From Candidatus Omnitrophota bacterium (GTDB taxonomy: Bacteria > Omnitrophota > Gorgyraeia > Zapsychrales > Zapsychraceae): a DNA stretch of 7,369 bases. The stretch covers positions 1-7,369 of the forward strand of contig JAGQKQ010000087.1 in NCBI GenBank assembly GCA_020430005.1, read 5' to 3'. The position numbers and the translations under genes were made by a program. Of this stretch, positions 1 to 5,756 are shown in pieces. Below the pieces are notes generated by a model. It was not told the DNA's origin, did not search any database, and was given only the letters and a program-made list of their open reading frames with translations. Position 1 is the first letter of the stretch; each line of letters begins with the position of its first letter.

Positions 1-1083
1 CTATATAAGACGATAAGTAGCGGTGAGGAGGATCAATCGAGTACGAATGCCGGCGGGGGAGAAGACGAGGCGGGGCCGACAACTTTAATCGACGCTATTC
101 AATCATTAATTGGAGGCGATGATGCGGTAGGGTCTGTTGTTGAGGATCAAAGGACAAACAGTCTTATCGTAACGACAACACCGTCCCGTTTTGCGCAGAT
201 TGATCAAATGATCGCACGGTTGGATGTTCGTATTCCTCAAATTCTTATTGAAGCGGAAATGTTAGATATTAGTAAGAACACAGCCGATTTGCTTGGCGCT
301 AAATTCGGCAGTACACCATTTCAGTTTCAAGGGGCGGCAAAATCCGGATTTTATTTTCCATACGATACCGATAAAATTAGCGATGATAGTTTGATTTATT
401 CTCCAGCGATTAACAGTTTTCAAGGGTTAACACTGGCTATGGAGTTTTTGCGGACGCAAACAGATACCAGAAGTTTGGCCAGGCCGCGTATCTTAACATT
501 AAATAACGAAACAGCCGAAATACGGATTCGCGTGAATGAGGTTATCGGGATTGAATCTGTTGAAGAGTCTGAAAGCGGTAATATTACAGTCAGTGGTGAA
601 CGCGAAGATACGGGGGTCTTCTTGACCGTAACGCCTCAAGCTAACATTGATACTCATGAAATTACATTGGCGGTTGAACCCAGGGTTATTCAGGCCAAAA
701 CAGGAAAAACTTTTTTCTTTAATGGATCCTCTTTTACTTTCATAGATCCTGAAGAACGGGGTGCTAAAGCGATGCTAAGAGTAATGGACGGCGATACTGT
801 TATTATTGGAGGGCTGTTGCGCAATGAAATTGAAAATATTGCTACTAAAGTTCCTCTTCTTAGTAAAGTTCCTATTCTCGGAGCGGGTTTCCGACATAAA
901 GATAAAGATGAAACCCAGAGGGAATTGATTATTTTTCTTACACCACATATTATCAAGGAAACCATTACTGCAAATCTCGAAGGGCGAAAGGATATTCCGA
1001 TAGTTCGTGAACAAGGTATACCGAATCAAGCCTTAAAGGAAATTAATAAAGATTTATCCCGTATAGAGAATCAGAGGTACTAA
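1..1083 (+). CDS. Secretin (PilQ/GspD family), C-terminal part; 5' end outside the window
   Basis: Secretins form the multimeric outer-membrane pore through which a type IV pilus or type II secretion substrate passes. The frame is open from base 1 and ends with TAA at 1081-1083, giving 360 visible residues. Visible residues about 29-73 form a short N-domain (NolW/N3-like), ending in the typical run RTNSLIV followed by an IDQMIARLDV helix. From about residue 74 (PQILIEAEMLDI) the secretin beta-barrel domain begins. The family signature is clear: GDTVIIGGLL at residues 264-273, VPLLSKVPILG from 284, then ELIIFLTPHII. A Gly/Asp/Glu/Ser-rich stretch at residues 7-26 looks like a flexible loop within the N-domain. 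The ATG at 208 is internal and not the start, because homologous sequence continues upstream of it. The neighbouring PilB and PilC genes favour a pilus role, so PilQ-like is more likely than GspD, but the missing N-terminus prevents a firm choice. Confidence 0.95.
   Translation, partial: LYKTISSGEEDQSSTNAGGGEDEAGPTTLIDAIQSLIGGDDAVGSVVEDQRTNSLIVTTTPSRFAQIDQMIARLDVRIPQILIEAEMLDISKNTADLLGAKFGSTPFQFQGAAKSGFYFPYDTDKISDDSLIYSPAINSFQGLTLAMEFLRTQTDTRSLARPRILTLNNETAEIRIRVNEVIGIESVEESESGNITVSGEREDTGVFLTVTPQANIDTHEITLAVEPRVIQAKTGKTFFFNGSSFTFIDPEERGAKAMLRVMDGDTVIIGGLLRNEIENIATKVPLLSKVPILGAGFRHKDKDETQRELIIFLTPHIIKETITANLEGRKDIPIVREQGIPNQALKEINKDLSRIENQRY
1073..1077 (+). promoter_or_regulatory. Ribosome-binding site for the pilB-like gene, inside the secretin 3' end
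   Basis: AGAGG sits seven bases before the ATG at 1085 and within the last codons of the secretin gene. It supports the ATG at 1085 as start and suggests that translation of the two genes is linked. Confidence 0.6.
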
Positions 1084-1084
1084 A

Positions 1085-2827
1085 ATGGCGCATTTGAAAC
1101 TCGGTGAAATTCTCGTCAATCAAGGACTTATTACCGAGAAACAATTGGAAAAGGCGATTGAAGACCAGAAAAAAGAAAAAGGTCGCATTGGCGAAATTCT
1201 TATTAATCAGGGAATTATTTCTGAAGAGAATATGAGCGCGGCCTTAGGTCAGCAGTTGGGAATTCCTTATTATTCTTCGGAAAATGTAGAACTTCTTCAG
1301 CCAAGGCATGACCAGAGTCTGGATAAGGTTATTCCTGGCGACTTCGCGAAGAAGAATGGTGTGTTACCCTTGTCAAAGAATATGAATTCTTTGACATGTG
1401 CTGTTATAGATCCCCTTGATTTGTTAATGCTGGATAATCTTCGCCGTCTGGCAAATTGTGAAATTAATCTGGTTGTGGCTACACGAACGGCGCTCAATAA
1501 GGCGATTACAGATTTTTATTTTAAAGAAAATAAAGAACAAGGAAAAACCTCTCTTCTAAACAGGGCTGTTGAAAGTTCCTATGAAATTTCTAAAGATGTC
1601 CAAGGGCCGATTGAGAGTAAAGACAAAATCAGTGCCTCCGCCGAGTTAAGCCTTGATAAATTAATTGAAAAAGCGGGAGAGGCTCCGGTTGTTAAACTTG
1701 TCGATTTAATTATTCGTCAGGCAATTGATGAGCGTGCCAGTGATATTCATATTGAACCTTTTGAAAATAAAATAAACCTCCGGTATCGTATTGATGGCGC
1801 TTTATACAATATTCCGCCACCGGCTCCGCACCTTCATTTACCGATTGTTTCGCGTATTAAAATTCTGGCCAAGCTGGATATTGCTGAAAAACGTCTACCG
1901 CAGGATGGGGCGATTACAGCAAAGCTTGAGGATCGTACGGTCGATATTCGTATTTCCACCGTCCCGACGATTTGGGGGGAAAAAGTGGTTATGCGTATTC
2001 TGGACAAGGCGGCCGTCCCGTTAGAATTAACAAATTTAGGATTTGATGTGAAACAAATTGAAATGATCCGTAAATGCTTGGCGATGCCATACGGACTATT
2101 CTATATTACAGGTCCGACGGGAAGTGGTAAGTCGACAAGTCTTTATGCGGCAGTCTGTGAAACCATTGATCCTAAAAAAAATGTTCTTACAGTTGAGGAT
2201 CCTGTTGAGTATAAGATTGAAGGGTTAAACCAAGTAGCGGTCAAATCCGATATTGGTTTGACGTATGCGACGACATTAAAAGCATTTCTGCGTCAAGACC
2301 CCGACGTTATCATGGTTGGGGAAACCCGGGATCTTGAAACAGCGTCAATCTGTGTGCGGGCGGCATTAACGGGGCACTTTGTTTTAAGTACGCTTCACAC
2401 GAATGATGCCGCTTCGGCGATCACCCGACTTATGGATATTGGTGTTCCAAGTTATCTTTTAACACCGTCGTTAGTTCTTCTCCAGGCTCAGCGTCTAGCG
2501 CGTAAATTGTGTCCGAAGTGTAAAGAGCCTTATGAACCCACACCGGATCGTCATGGTGGTATTGAATTTAAAAGCGATCTTGTTTATCAGGCCAAAGGTT
2601 GCGATGAATGTAATGGAACCGGCTATAAAGGACGTGTTGTTATTGCGGAAGTTCTACCCATTAATGACAGTATTCGTTCGTTAATTTCCAGAAACGCGAC
2701 GGCCGGAGAAATTAAGGATCAGGCGCGGAAAGATGGAATGGCAACAATTTTTGAATCAGGAATAAGACTTGTCAATGAAGGAATTACTAGTTTCGACGAG
2801 GTTTGTCGTGTTAGTGTCGATTTCTAA
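1085..2827 (+). CDS. pilB: Type IV pilus assembly / type II secretion ATPase (PilB/GspE family) with N-terminal MshEN-like domain
   Basis: This cytoplasmic hexameric ATPase powers subunit polymerisation at the inner-membrane platform. The product has 580 residues, a normal length for PilB. Residues 5-28 and 34-57 are two similar 24-residue motifs (L-G-E-I-L-x-N-Q-G, then a conserved Gln at the end) separated by five residues, the layout of the MshEN c-di-GMP-binding domain; the first motif begins with Lys rather than Arg. The ATPase core shows an Asp-box region (ASDIHIEP, 218-225, and YRIDGAL), Walker A GPTGSGKS at 343-350 with Lys349, Walker B VIMVGE ending at Glu413, and a His box TLHTND at 436-441. 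Two CxxC pairs (C476/C479 and C506/C509) form the tetracysteine zinc site of the family. The start codon lies one base after the secretin stop, with AGAGG at 1073-1077 as ribosome-binding site, so the two genes are probably translationally coupled. GspE is the alternative name; the pilin neighbours favour PilB. Confidence 0.95.
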   Translation: MAHLKLGEILVNQGLITEKQLEKAIEDQKKEKGRIGEILINQGIISEENMSAALGQQLGIPYYSSENVELLQPRHDQSLDKVIPGDFAKKNGVLPLSKNMNSLTCAVIDPLDLLMLDNLRRLANCEINLVVATRTALNKAITDFYFKENKEQGKTSLLNRAVESSYEISKDVQGPIESKDKISASAELSLDKLIEKAGEAPVVKLVDLIIRQAIDERASDIHIEPFENKINLRYRIDGALYNIPPPAPHLHLPIVSRIKILAKLDIAEKRLPQDGAITAKLEDRTVDIRISTVPTIWGEKVVMRILDKAAVPLELTNLGFDVKQIEMIRKCLAMPYGLFYITGPTGSGKSTSLYAAVCETIDPKKNVLTVEDPVEYKIEGLNQVAVKSDIGLTYATTLKAFLRQDPDVIMVGETRDLETASICVRAALTGHFVLSTLHTNDAASAITRLMDIGVPSYLLTPSLVLLQAQRLARKLCPKCKEPYEPTPDRHGGIEFKSDLVYQAKGCDECNGTGYKGRVVIAEVLPINDSIRSLISRNATAGEIKDQARKDGMATIFESGIRLVNEGITSFDEVCRVSVDF

Positions 2828-2848
2828 TTAGTGATATAGATATTCTTT

Positions 2849-4075
2849 ATGCCAAAATTTTCCTACGTTATTAAAGATAATGCCGGTAAAGCTTATAAAA
2901 ATGTTGTCGAGTCCAGCAGTCAGGCCGCTCTGGTCGACATGTTGCAAAAGCAGGGTTATTTTATTGTTAGCATTAAAGAGTTGTCTGGTGTCGGCACCCA
3001 GCGGCAGCTCAGTAAGAAAAAGAAGAAGCGGTTTACGCATCGCAAAATCAAAATTAATGATGTCCTTTCCTTCTCACGCCAATTAGCAACAATGCTTGAA
3101 GCCGGTGTTTCTATGATCAGAACCCTCGATGTTATTCTTTTACAAGTCCAAAGTGAACAGCTGCATAAGATTTTAAGCGCTGCGAAAAAAGATGTTGAGA
3201 CCGGAGAAACGCTTAGCGGTGCTTTAGCCAAATATCCAAAAACCTTTAATCAGTTTTGGGTTAGTTTGGTAGAGGTCGGGGAAACTTCCGGGTCAATCCC
3301 TGAAGTTCTTAATAAACTGGCTTTTTATCTGGAGCAGCAGGCTAAGTTTCGATCGACGATCATTTCCGGTATCATATATCCGGCTATTTTATTTGTCGTC
3401 GCTATCGGGGCCATTATGTTTTTCGCACTTTTTGTCGGGCCGCGTTTTGAGGCCATTTTTGTTTCTATGCAAGTAGAATTACCGTTGATTACAAGAGTTT
3501 TACTGGATACCTTTAAGGTTATTAAAACTAATATCGTGTTTATCATGCTGGGCACGGTAGGTATTATTATAGGTATTAGGCAATATCTTAAGACTTATCA
3601 GGGAAGGACTCTTTTTGAACGGTTTATGTATCGTCTTCCAACTTTTGGAGAGGTCTATAAATTAATCGTCATTGAGCGGTTCACATCGCAAATGTCTATT
3701 CTTATCGACGCCGGAGTTCCGATTCTGCATGCTTTGGACATCAGTGAACGTTTAGTTGATAATAATACCTGTGCGCTTGTTGTGAACAGTATAAAAGAGG
3801 GGGTGCGCAAGGGGGAACATCTTGTTGATCCTATGGAACGGAGTGGATTTTTTACGCCCATGACAGTTCAGATGGTAATGGTTGGTGAAGAGACGGGGGA
3901 ATTAAGTAAGATGCTAGAGCATATTTCCAAGTTTTATCAGGAGCAGGTTGAGGTATTTATGAAAAGGTTCTCAACGATTATTGAACCTTTTATGCTGGTG
4001 TTTATGGGGGCCGCCATCGGAACAATCGTTGTCGCGATGTTTATGCCGATGTTTAACATTGCTCAGTTGGCTTAA
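2849..4075 (+). CDS. pilC: Inner-membrane platform protein (PilC/GspF family)
   Basis: PilC/GspF proteins are the polytopic inner-membrane platform that links the assembly ATPase to the growing pilus. The product has 408 residues, the usual length. It begins with the small N-terminal domain of the family (MPKFSYVIKDNAGK, then ALVDMLQKQGY), followed by a basic linker around residues 53-68. The first T2SF domain spans about residues 72-195, with FSRQLATMLEAGV and LVEVGETSGSIPEVL. The second, related domain spans about 275-400, with FTSQMSILIDAGVPI and MVGEETGELSKML. Hydrophobic segments lie at about 170-195, 229-247 and 375-400. The gene starts 21 bases after the ATPase stop. No Shine-Dalgarno sequence is visible before the ATG; TAG at 2837-2839 closes the frame upstream and the conserved N-terminus begins right at this Met, so the start is nevertheless well fixed. 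GspF is the alternative name. Confidence 0.95.
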   Translation: MPKFSYVIKDNAGKAYKNVVESSSQAALVDMLQKQGYFIVSIKELSGVGTQRQLSKKKKKRFTHRKIKINDVLSFSRQLATMLEAGVSMIRTLDVILLQVQSEQLHKILSAAKKDVETGETLSGALAKYPKTFNQFWVSLVEVGETSGSIPEVLNKLAFYLEQQAKFRSTIISGIIYPAILFVVAIGAIMFFALFVGPRFEAIFVSMQVELPLITRVLLDTFKVIKTNIVFIMLGTVGIIIGIRQYLKTYQGRTLFERFMYRLPTFGEVYKLIVIERFTSQMSILIDAGVPILHALDISERLVDNNTCALVVNSIKEGVRKGEHLVDPMERSGFFTPMTVQMVMVGEETGELSKMLEHISKFYQEQVEVFMKRFSTIIEPFMLVFMGAAIGTIVVAMFMPMFNIAQLA

Positions 4076-4158
4076 GTCTTTTATTTATAGAAGATTACAA
4101 TAATTTTTCAACATATTTTCGGGATGTTTGAGAGCCGAAAAATGGCATAACCAGAAGT

Positions 4159-4187
4159 TTGACAAGCACCTATTAATATGCTATATA
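4159..4187 (+). promoter_or_regulatory. Sigma70-type promoter for the pilin transcript
   Basis: A perfect -35 hexamer TTGACA (4159-4164) is followed by a 17-base spacer and TATATA (4182-4187). TG at 4179-4180 gives an extended -10 element (TGCTATATA). Transcription would begin near 4194, just upstream of the riboswitch aptamer and after the end of pilC. This promoter would let the pilin genes be expressed apart from and more strongly than the machinery genes. No activator site or sigma54 element could be recognised. Confidence 0.75.
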
Positions 4188-4206
4188 TTATATAGACAAA
4201 TAAATA

Positions 4207-4283
4207 CTGATAAAGGTAAACTGCCCGCAAGGGTAGGGCACAAAGCTAAAGGGTTCTAGTTTTTTAGGACAGCCAGCTATCAG
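4207..4283 (+). ncRNA. Class I cyclic-di-GMP riboswitch aptamer (GEMM-I)
   Basis: The region folds into a closing stem and two arms. The closing stem pairs CTGATA (4207-4212) with TATCAG (4278-4283). The first arm pairs CTGCCC (4221-4226) with GGGTAG (4231-4236) around a GNRA-type tetraloop GCAA (4227-4230). The second arm pairs about 4253-4259 with 4264-4270 around a T-rich loop. The single-stranded core matches the family: AGGTAAACT corresponds to consensus AGGGCAAACC, GGGCACAAAGCT to GG-ACGCAAAGC, GGGTTCT to GGGTCT, and GGACAGCC to the conserved 3' TGACAGCC. Aligned on the AAAC run, base 4215 is G where cGAMP-preferring GEMM-Ib members carry A, which favours c-di-GMP as ligand. Known GEMM-I switches often sit in front of pilus and motility genes, as here. 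The identification is by eye from conserved core and secondary structure. Confidence 0.85.
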
Positions 4284-4294
4284 AAGCAATCGTG

Positions 4295-4329
4295 ACCTAT
4301 TCCGCGGGAAAGCAGAATAGGTTTTTTTT
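4295..4329 (+). terminator. Intrinsic terminator forming the riboswitch expression platform
   Basis: CCTATTC (4296-4302) pairs perfectly with GAATAGG (4315-4321), extended inside by a two-base GC stem after one mismatch, with loop GGGAAA, and followed by eight T residues (4322-4329). It begins 11 bases after the aptamer's closing stem and lies about 78 bases before the first pilin start, so it cannot serve an upstream gene only; it fits transcription attenuation controlled by the aptamer. Whether ligand raises or lowers termination is not evident from sequence alone. Confidence 0.88.
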
Positions 4330-4406
4330 ATTTGTCTGAATAATTGTATAAATGGAAAAACAATGGTCTTATAAAAAGCATGAGAAATAAGAAAGGAAAA
4401 GGTTAA
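4330..4406 (+). other. Leader between the terminator and first pilin
   Basis: This AT-rich segment carries no further gene. Its end has a purine-rich ribosome-binding region, GAAAGGA (4391-4397) and AAAAGG (4397-4402), before the ATG at 4407. It completes the 331-base gap after pilC, whose first part (4076-4158) holds nothing recognisable beyond a 7-bp inverted repeat at 4116-4141. Confidence 0.6.
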
Positions 4407-4823
4407 ATGAAATTAAACAAAAAACAAGGTTTTACGCTGTTGGAAATCATCGTTGTTATCATCATTGTCGGTGTTCTTGCGTCTTTGGCGTTACCACGAT
4501 TATTCTCAACAATAGAAACAACACGAGGTGGTGAGGCGAGTAGAGCCATTGGTGTTATTCGCGGCGCCATGGAAAGATGTTATTTGCAAGGTAATCAGGC
4601 GTATACCGGATGTACCATATCGGTCCTTGATATTGATGATCCTGGAACTATGCCGGGAGCGCACTTTGGTTATGCTGTTTCAGTAACTGGAGCTCAGACA
4701 TACACAGTTACAGCAACACGTAATTCAACAGAAGGTGGTAGTACTTCAGACTTTATTCGTTTTACACAGACAACAGCTGGTGTAACTCGGACCGGATCTG
4801 GAGCATTTTCTGGAGTTAAATAA
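4407..4823 (+). CDS. Type IV prepilin-like protein, probable major pilin
   Basis: This is a short (138-residue) class III signal-peptide protein that would be cleaved by prepilin peptidase and polymerised into the fibre. The leader MKLNKKQG ends at Gly8, cleavage would give Phe9 as the first mature residue, and Glu13 is the conserved mature Glu5. The hydrophobic N-terminal helix runs to about residue 30 and ends in LALPRL, as in PilA/GspG-like proteins. Cys58 and Cys69 lie in the alpha-beta loop region and could form a disulfide. The C-terminal part is Ser/Thr/Gly-rich. It is the first gene behind the promoter, riboswitch and terminator, and a strong hairpin follows it, which suggests that it is the most abundant subunit; this is an inference from position. 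It could instead be a GspG-like major pseudopilin. Confidence 0.9.
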   Translation: MKLNKKQGFTLLEIIVVIIIVGVLASLALPRLFSTIETTRGGEASRAIGVIRGAMERCYLQGNQAYTGCTISVLDIDDPGTMPGAHFGYAVSVTGAQTYTVTATRNSTEGGSTSDFIRFTQTTAGVTRTGSGAFSGVK

Positions 4824-4828
4824 GCGTA

Positions 4829-4896
4829 ATTACATTATGGTTTTAAAAGAGCATCGAAGTGTTCCATCCGGAACCTTCGATGTTCTTTTATGTAAT
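4829..4896 (+). terminator. Long hairpin after the first pilin, probable partial terminator or mRNA 3' stabiliser
   Basis: Bases 4845-4859 pair with 4875-4889 (15 pairs including one G-T), ending on the strand in TTCTTTT, and an inner stem GTTCC (4861-4865) / GGAAC (4870-4874) closes an ATCC loop. ATTACAT (4829-4835) and ATGTAAT (4890-4896) form a further 7-base inverted repeat flanking it. The T tract is short and partly inside the stem, so termination is probably incomplete, which fits the presence of four more prepilin genes directly downstream without a visible promoter of their own. Confidence 0.7.
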
Positions 4897-4908
4897 CTGG
4901 AGAATTAA

Positions 4909-5307
4909 ATGAGAAAACAAGGTTATACATTAATGGAAGTTATGATCACTATTATTATCCTCGGAGTGATTGCTTCTTTATCTCTTCCCAGATTAACTTT
5001 TAGTATAGAGCGCACCCGTTCAGCTGACGGTCTACAGATTTTAAATGCATTGCTTAGTGCACAAATTGTCTATGAATATGAAAATCCCGGCGCCTACGCC
5101 TCGGATATAGATGATTTGGATATTACGATTCCCGCATCAGACAGTTTTAACAATTTTAGCGTTGCCGATGATCCAACAGCGGTGGCTTCGGTTCAGCGTA
5201 ATGGCGCAGGAGGCTATAACTACCTTCTCGAAATCGATGAGGATGGCATTGTTTCCTGTGATAATAAAACGAGTCCGTCCGGGACGTGTACTAAGCTCGG
5301 ATTTTAA
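4909..5307 (+). CDS. Type IV prepilin-like protein (second of three short pilins)
   Basis: The product has 132 residues. A very short leader MRKQG ends at Gly5, mature residue 1 would be Tyr6, and Glu10 is the conserved Glu5. The hydrophobic helix ends in SLSLPRL, and the segment after it (SIERTRSADGLQ) is clearly related to the first pilin (TIETTRGGEASR), so the two are probably diverged duplicates. Unlike the first pilin, its two cysteines are near the C-terminus (Cys117 and Cys127), enclosing a nine-residue loop like the disulfide-bounded D-region of many type IV pilins. GGAG at 4899-4902 is the ribosome-binding site, six bases before the ATG. It may be a minor pilin or an alternative major subunit. 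Confidence 0.88.
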   Translation: MRKQGYTLMEVMITIIILGVIASLSLPRLTFSIERTRSADGLQILNALLSAQIVYEYENPGAYASDIDDLDITIPASDSFNNFSVADDPTAVASVQRNGAGGYNYLLEIDEDGIVSCDNKTSPSGTCTKLGF

Positions 5308-5316
5308 GGAAACCCT

Positions 5317-5742
5317 ATGAATAGAATGAAAAATAAGAGGGCTTTTTCGTTAATGGAAATATTGATTACCGTTATTATTTTAGGTATTCTGGCGAGTTTT
5401 AGCATTCCTCAGTATGCTAAATCCATTGATAAAAGTCATGAACGAGATATAGTAACTCAGCTCAGAGCTATTCACGCGGCTAATGAAGTATACAGGGCTT
5501 CTGCGAATGAGTATTTGCAAGATGGGGGATCAGCATTAAACTTATCGGCGATCAATAGTAATCTAAATATCAGCATTGTTCCTAATGGAGCAACATATAC
5601 CTATTCGTCCACCAGTGCTTCAAGTTACCAGGCCCAGGCTTCTTGGGATGGATCAACGTTACGAGTTACCGAGGGGTCCTTGGATAATACCAACCCATGT
5701 TGTGTTGGCGGGGGGTGTTTAATCAGTATCGGGTCTTGCTGA
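5317..5742 (+). CDS. Type IV prepilin-like protein with Ala at the cleavage site (third short pilin)
   Basis: The product has 141 residues. The leader MNRMKNKRA ends in Ala9 rather than Gly, followed by FSLME with Glu14 as mature Glu5. The hydrophobic helix runs to about residue 33 (ILASFSIPQY), a pattern typical of short PilA/PilE- and GspG-like pilins. The C-terminus is cysteine-rich: Cys128, Cys129, Cys134 and the final residue Cys141, with three Gly between. AAGGA at 5306-5310 is the ribosome-binding site and supports the ATG at 5317 over the ATG at 5326. The gene lies nine bases after the second pilin and 14 before the next. It is related in its N-terminal half to the two preceding pilins; the mature C-terminal part is unlike them, so a distinct role such as a minor or tip-proximal pilin is possible but unproven. 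Confidence 0.87.
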   Translation: MNRMKNKRAFSLMEILITVIILGILASFSIPQYAKSIDKSHERDIVTQLRAIHAANEVYRASANEYLQDGGSALNLSAINSNLNISIVPNGATYTYSSTSASSYQAQASWDGSTLRVTEGSLDNTNPCCVGGGCLISIGSC

Positions 5743-5745
5743 TAT

Positions 5746-5751
5746 CGGAGG
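5746..5751 (+). promoter_or_regulatory. Ribosome-binding site that decides the start of the PilV/GspI-like gene
   Basis: CGGAGG lies five bases before the ATG at 5757, in the 14-base gap after the third pilin's stop. It selects this ATG over the in-frame ATG at 5697. Confidence 0.7.
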
Positions 5752-5756
5752 TTTGC

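Noticed and set aside
690..1029. Two overlapping antisense reading frames of 84-91 codons within the secretin gene
   Set aside because: They lie opposite a strongly conserved secretin domain, have no family-like sequence and no ribosome-binding site; they are by-products of the coding strand.
1791..2024. A 77-codon frame overlapping the ATPase gene on the same strand
   Set aside because: It is out of frame with a clear PilB core and its Arg-rich composition is that of a shifted reading.
4116..4141. Inverted repeat TTTTCGG/CCGAAAA after pilC considered as the terminator of the machinery operon
   Set aside because: The stem is short with a 12-base loop and is not followed by a T tract; it may have some function but is not a convincing intrinsic terminator.
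4140..4160. Possible sigma54 promoter (TGGCA at 4143) ahead of the pilin, as in Geobacter and Pseudomonas pilA
   Set aside because: TGGCA is present but no GC/TTGC element follows at the required distance, whereas a near-perfect sigma70 promoter lies just downstream.
4200..4330. Other leader classes (cobalamin, preQ1, c-di-GMP-II) for the structured region
   Set aside because: None explains the combination of GNRA-capped arm, AAAC run, CACAAAGC and GACAGCC core, which agrees with GEMM-I.
5697..5756. Upstream in-frame ATG for the PilV/GspI-like gene
   Set aside because: It would overlap the third pilin and place 20 unrelated residues before a typical prepilin leader, while ATG 5757 has its own CGGAGG.
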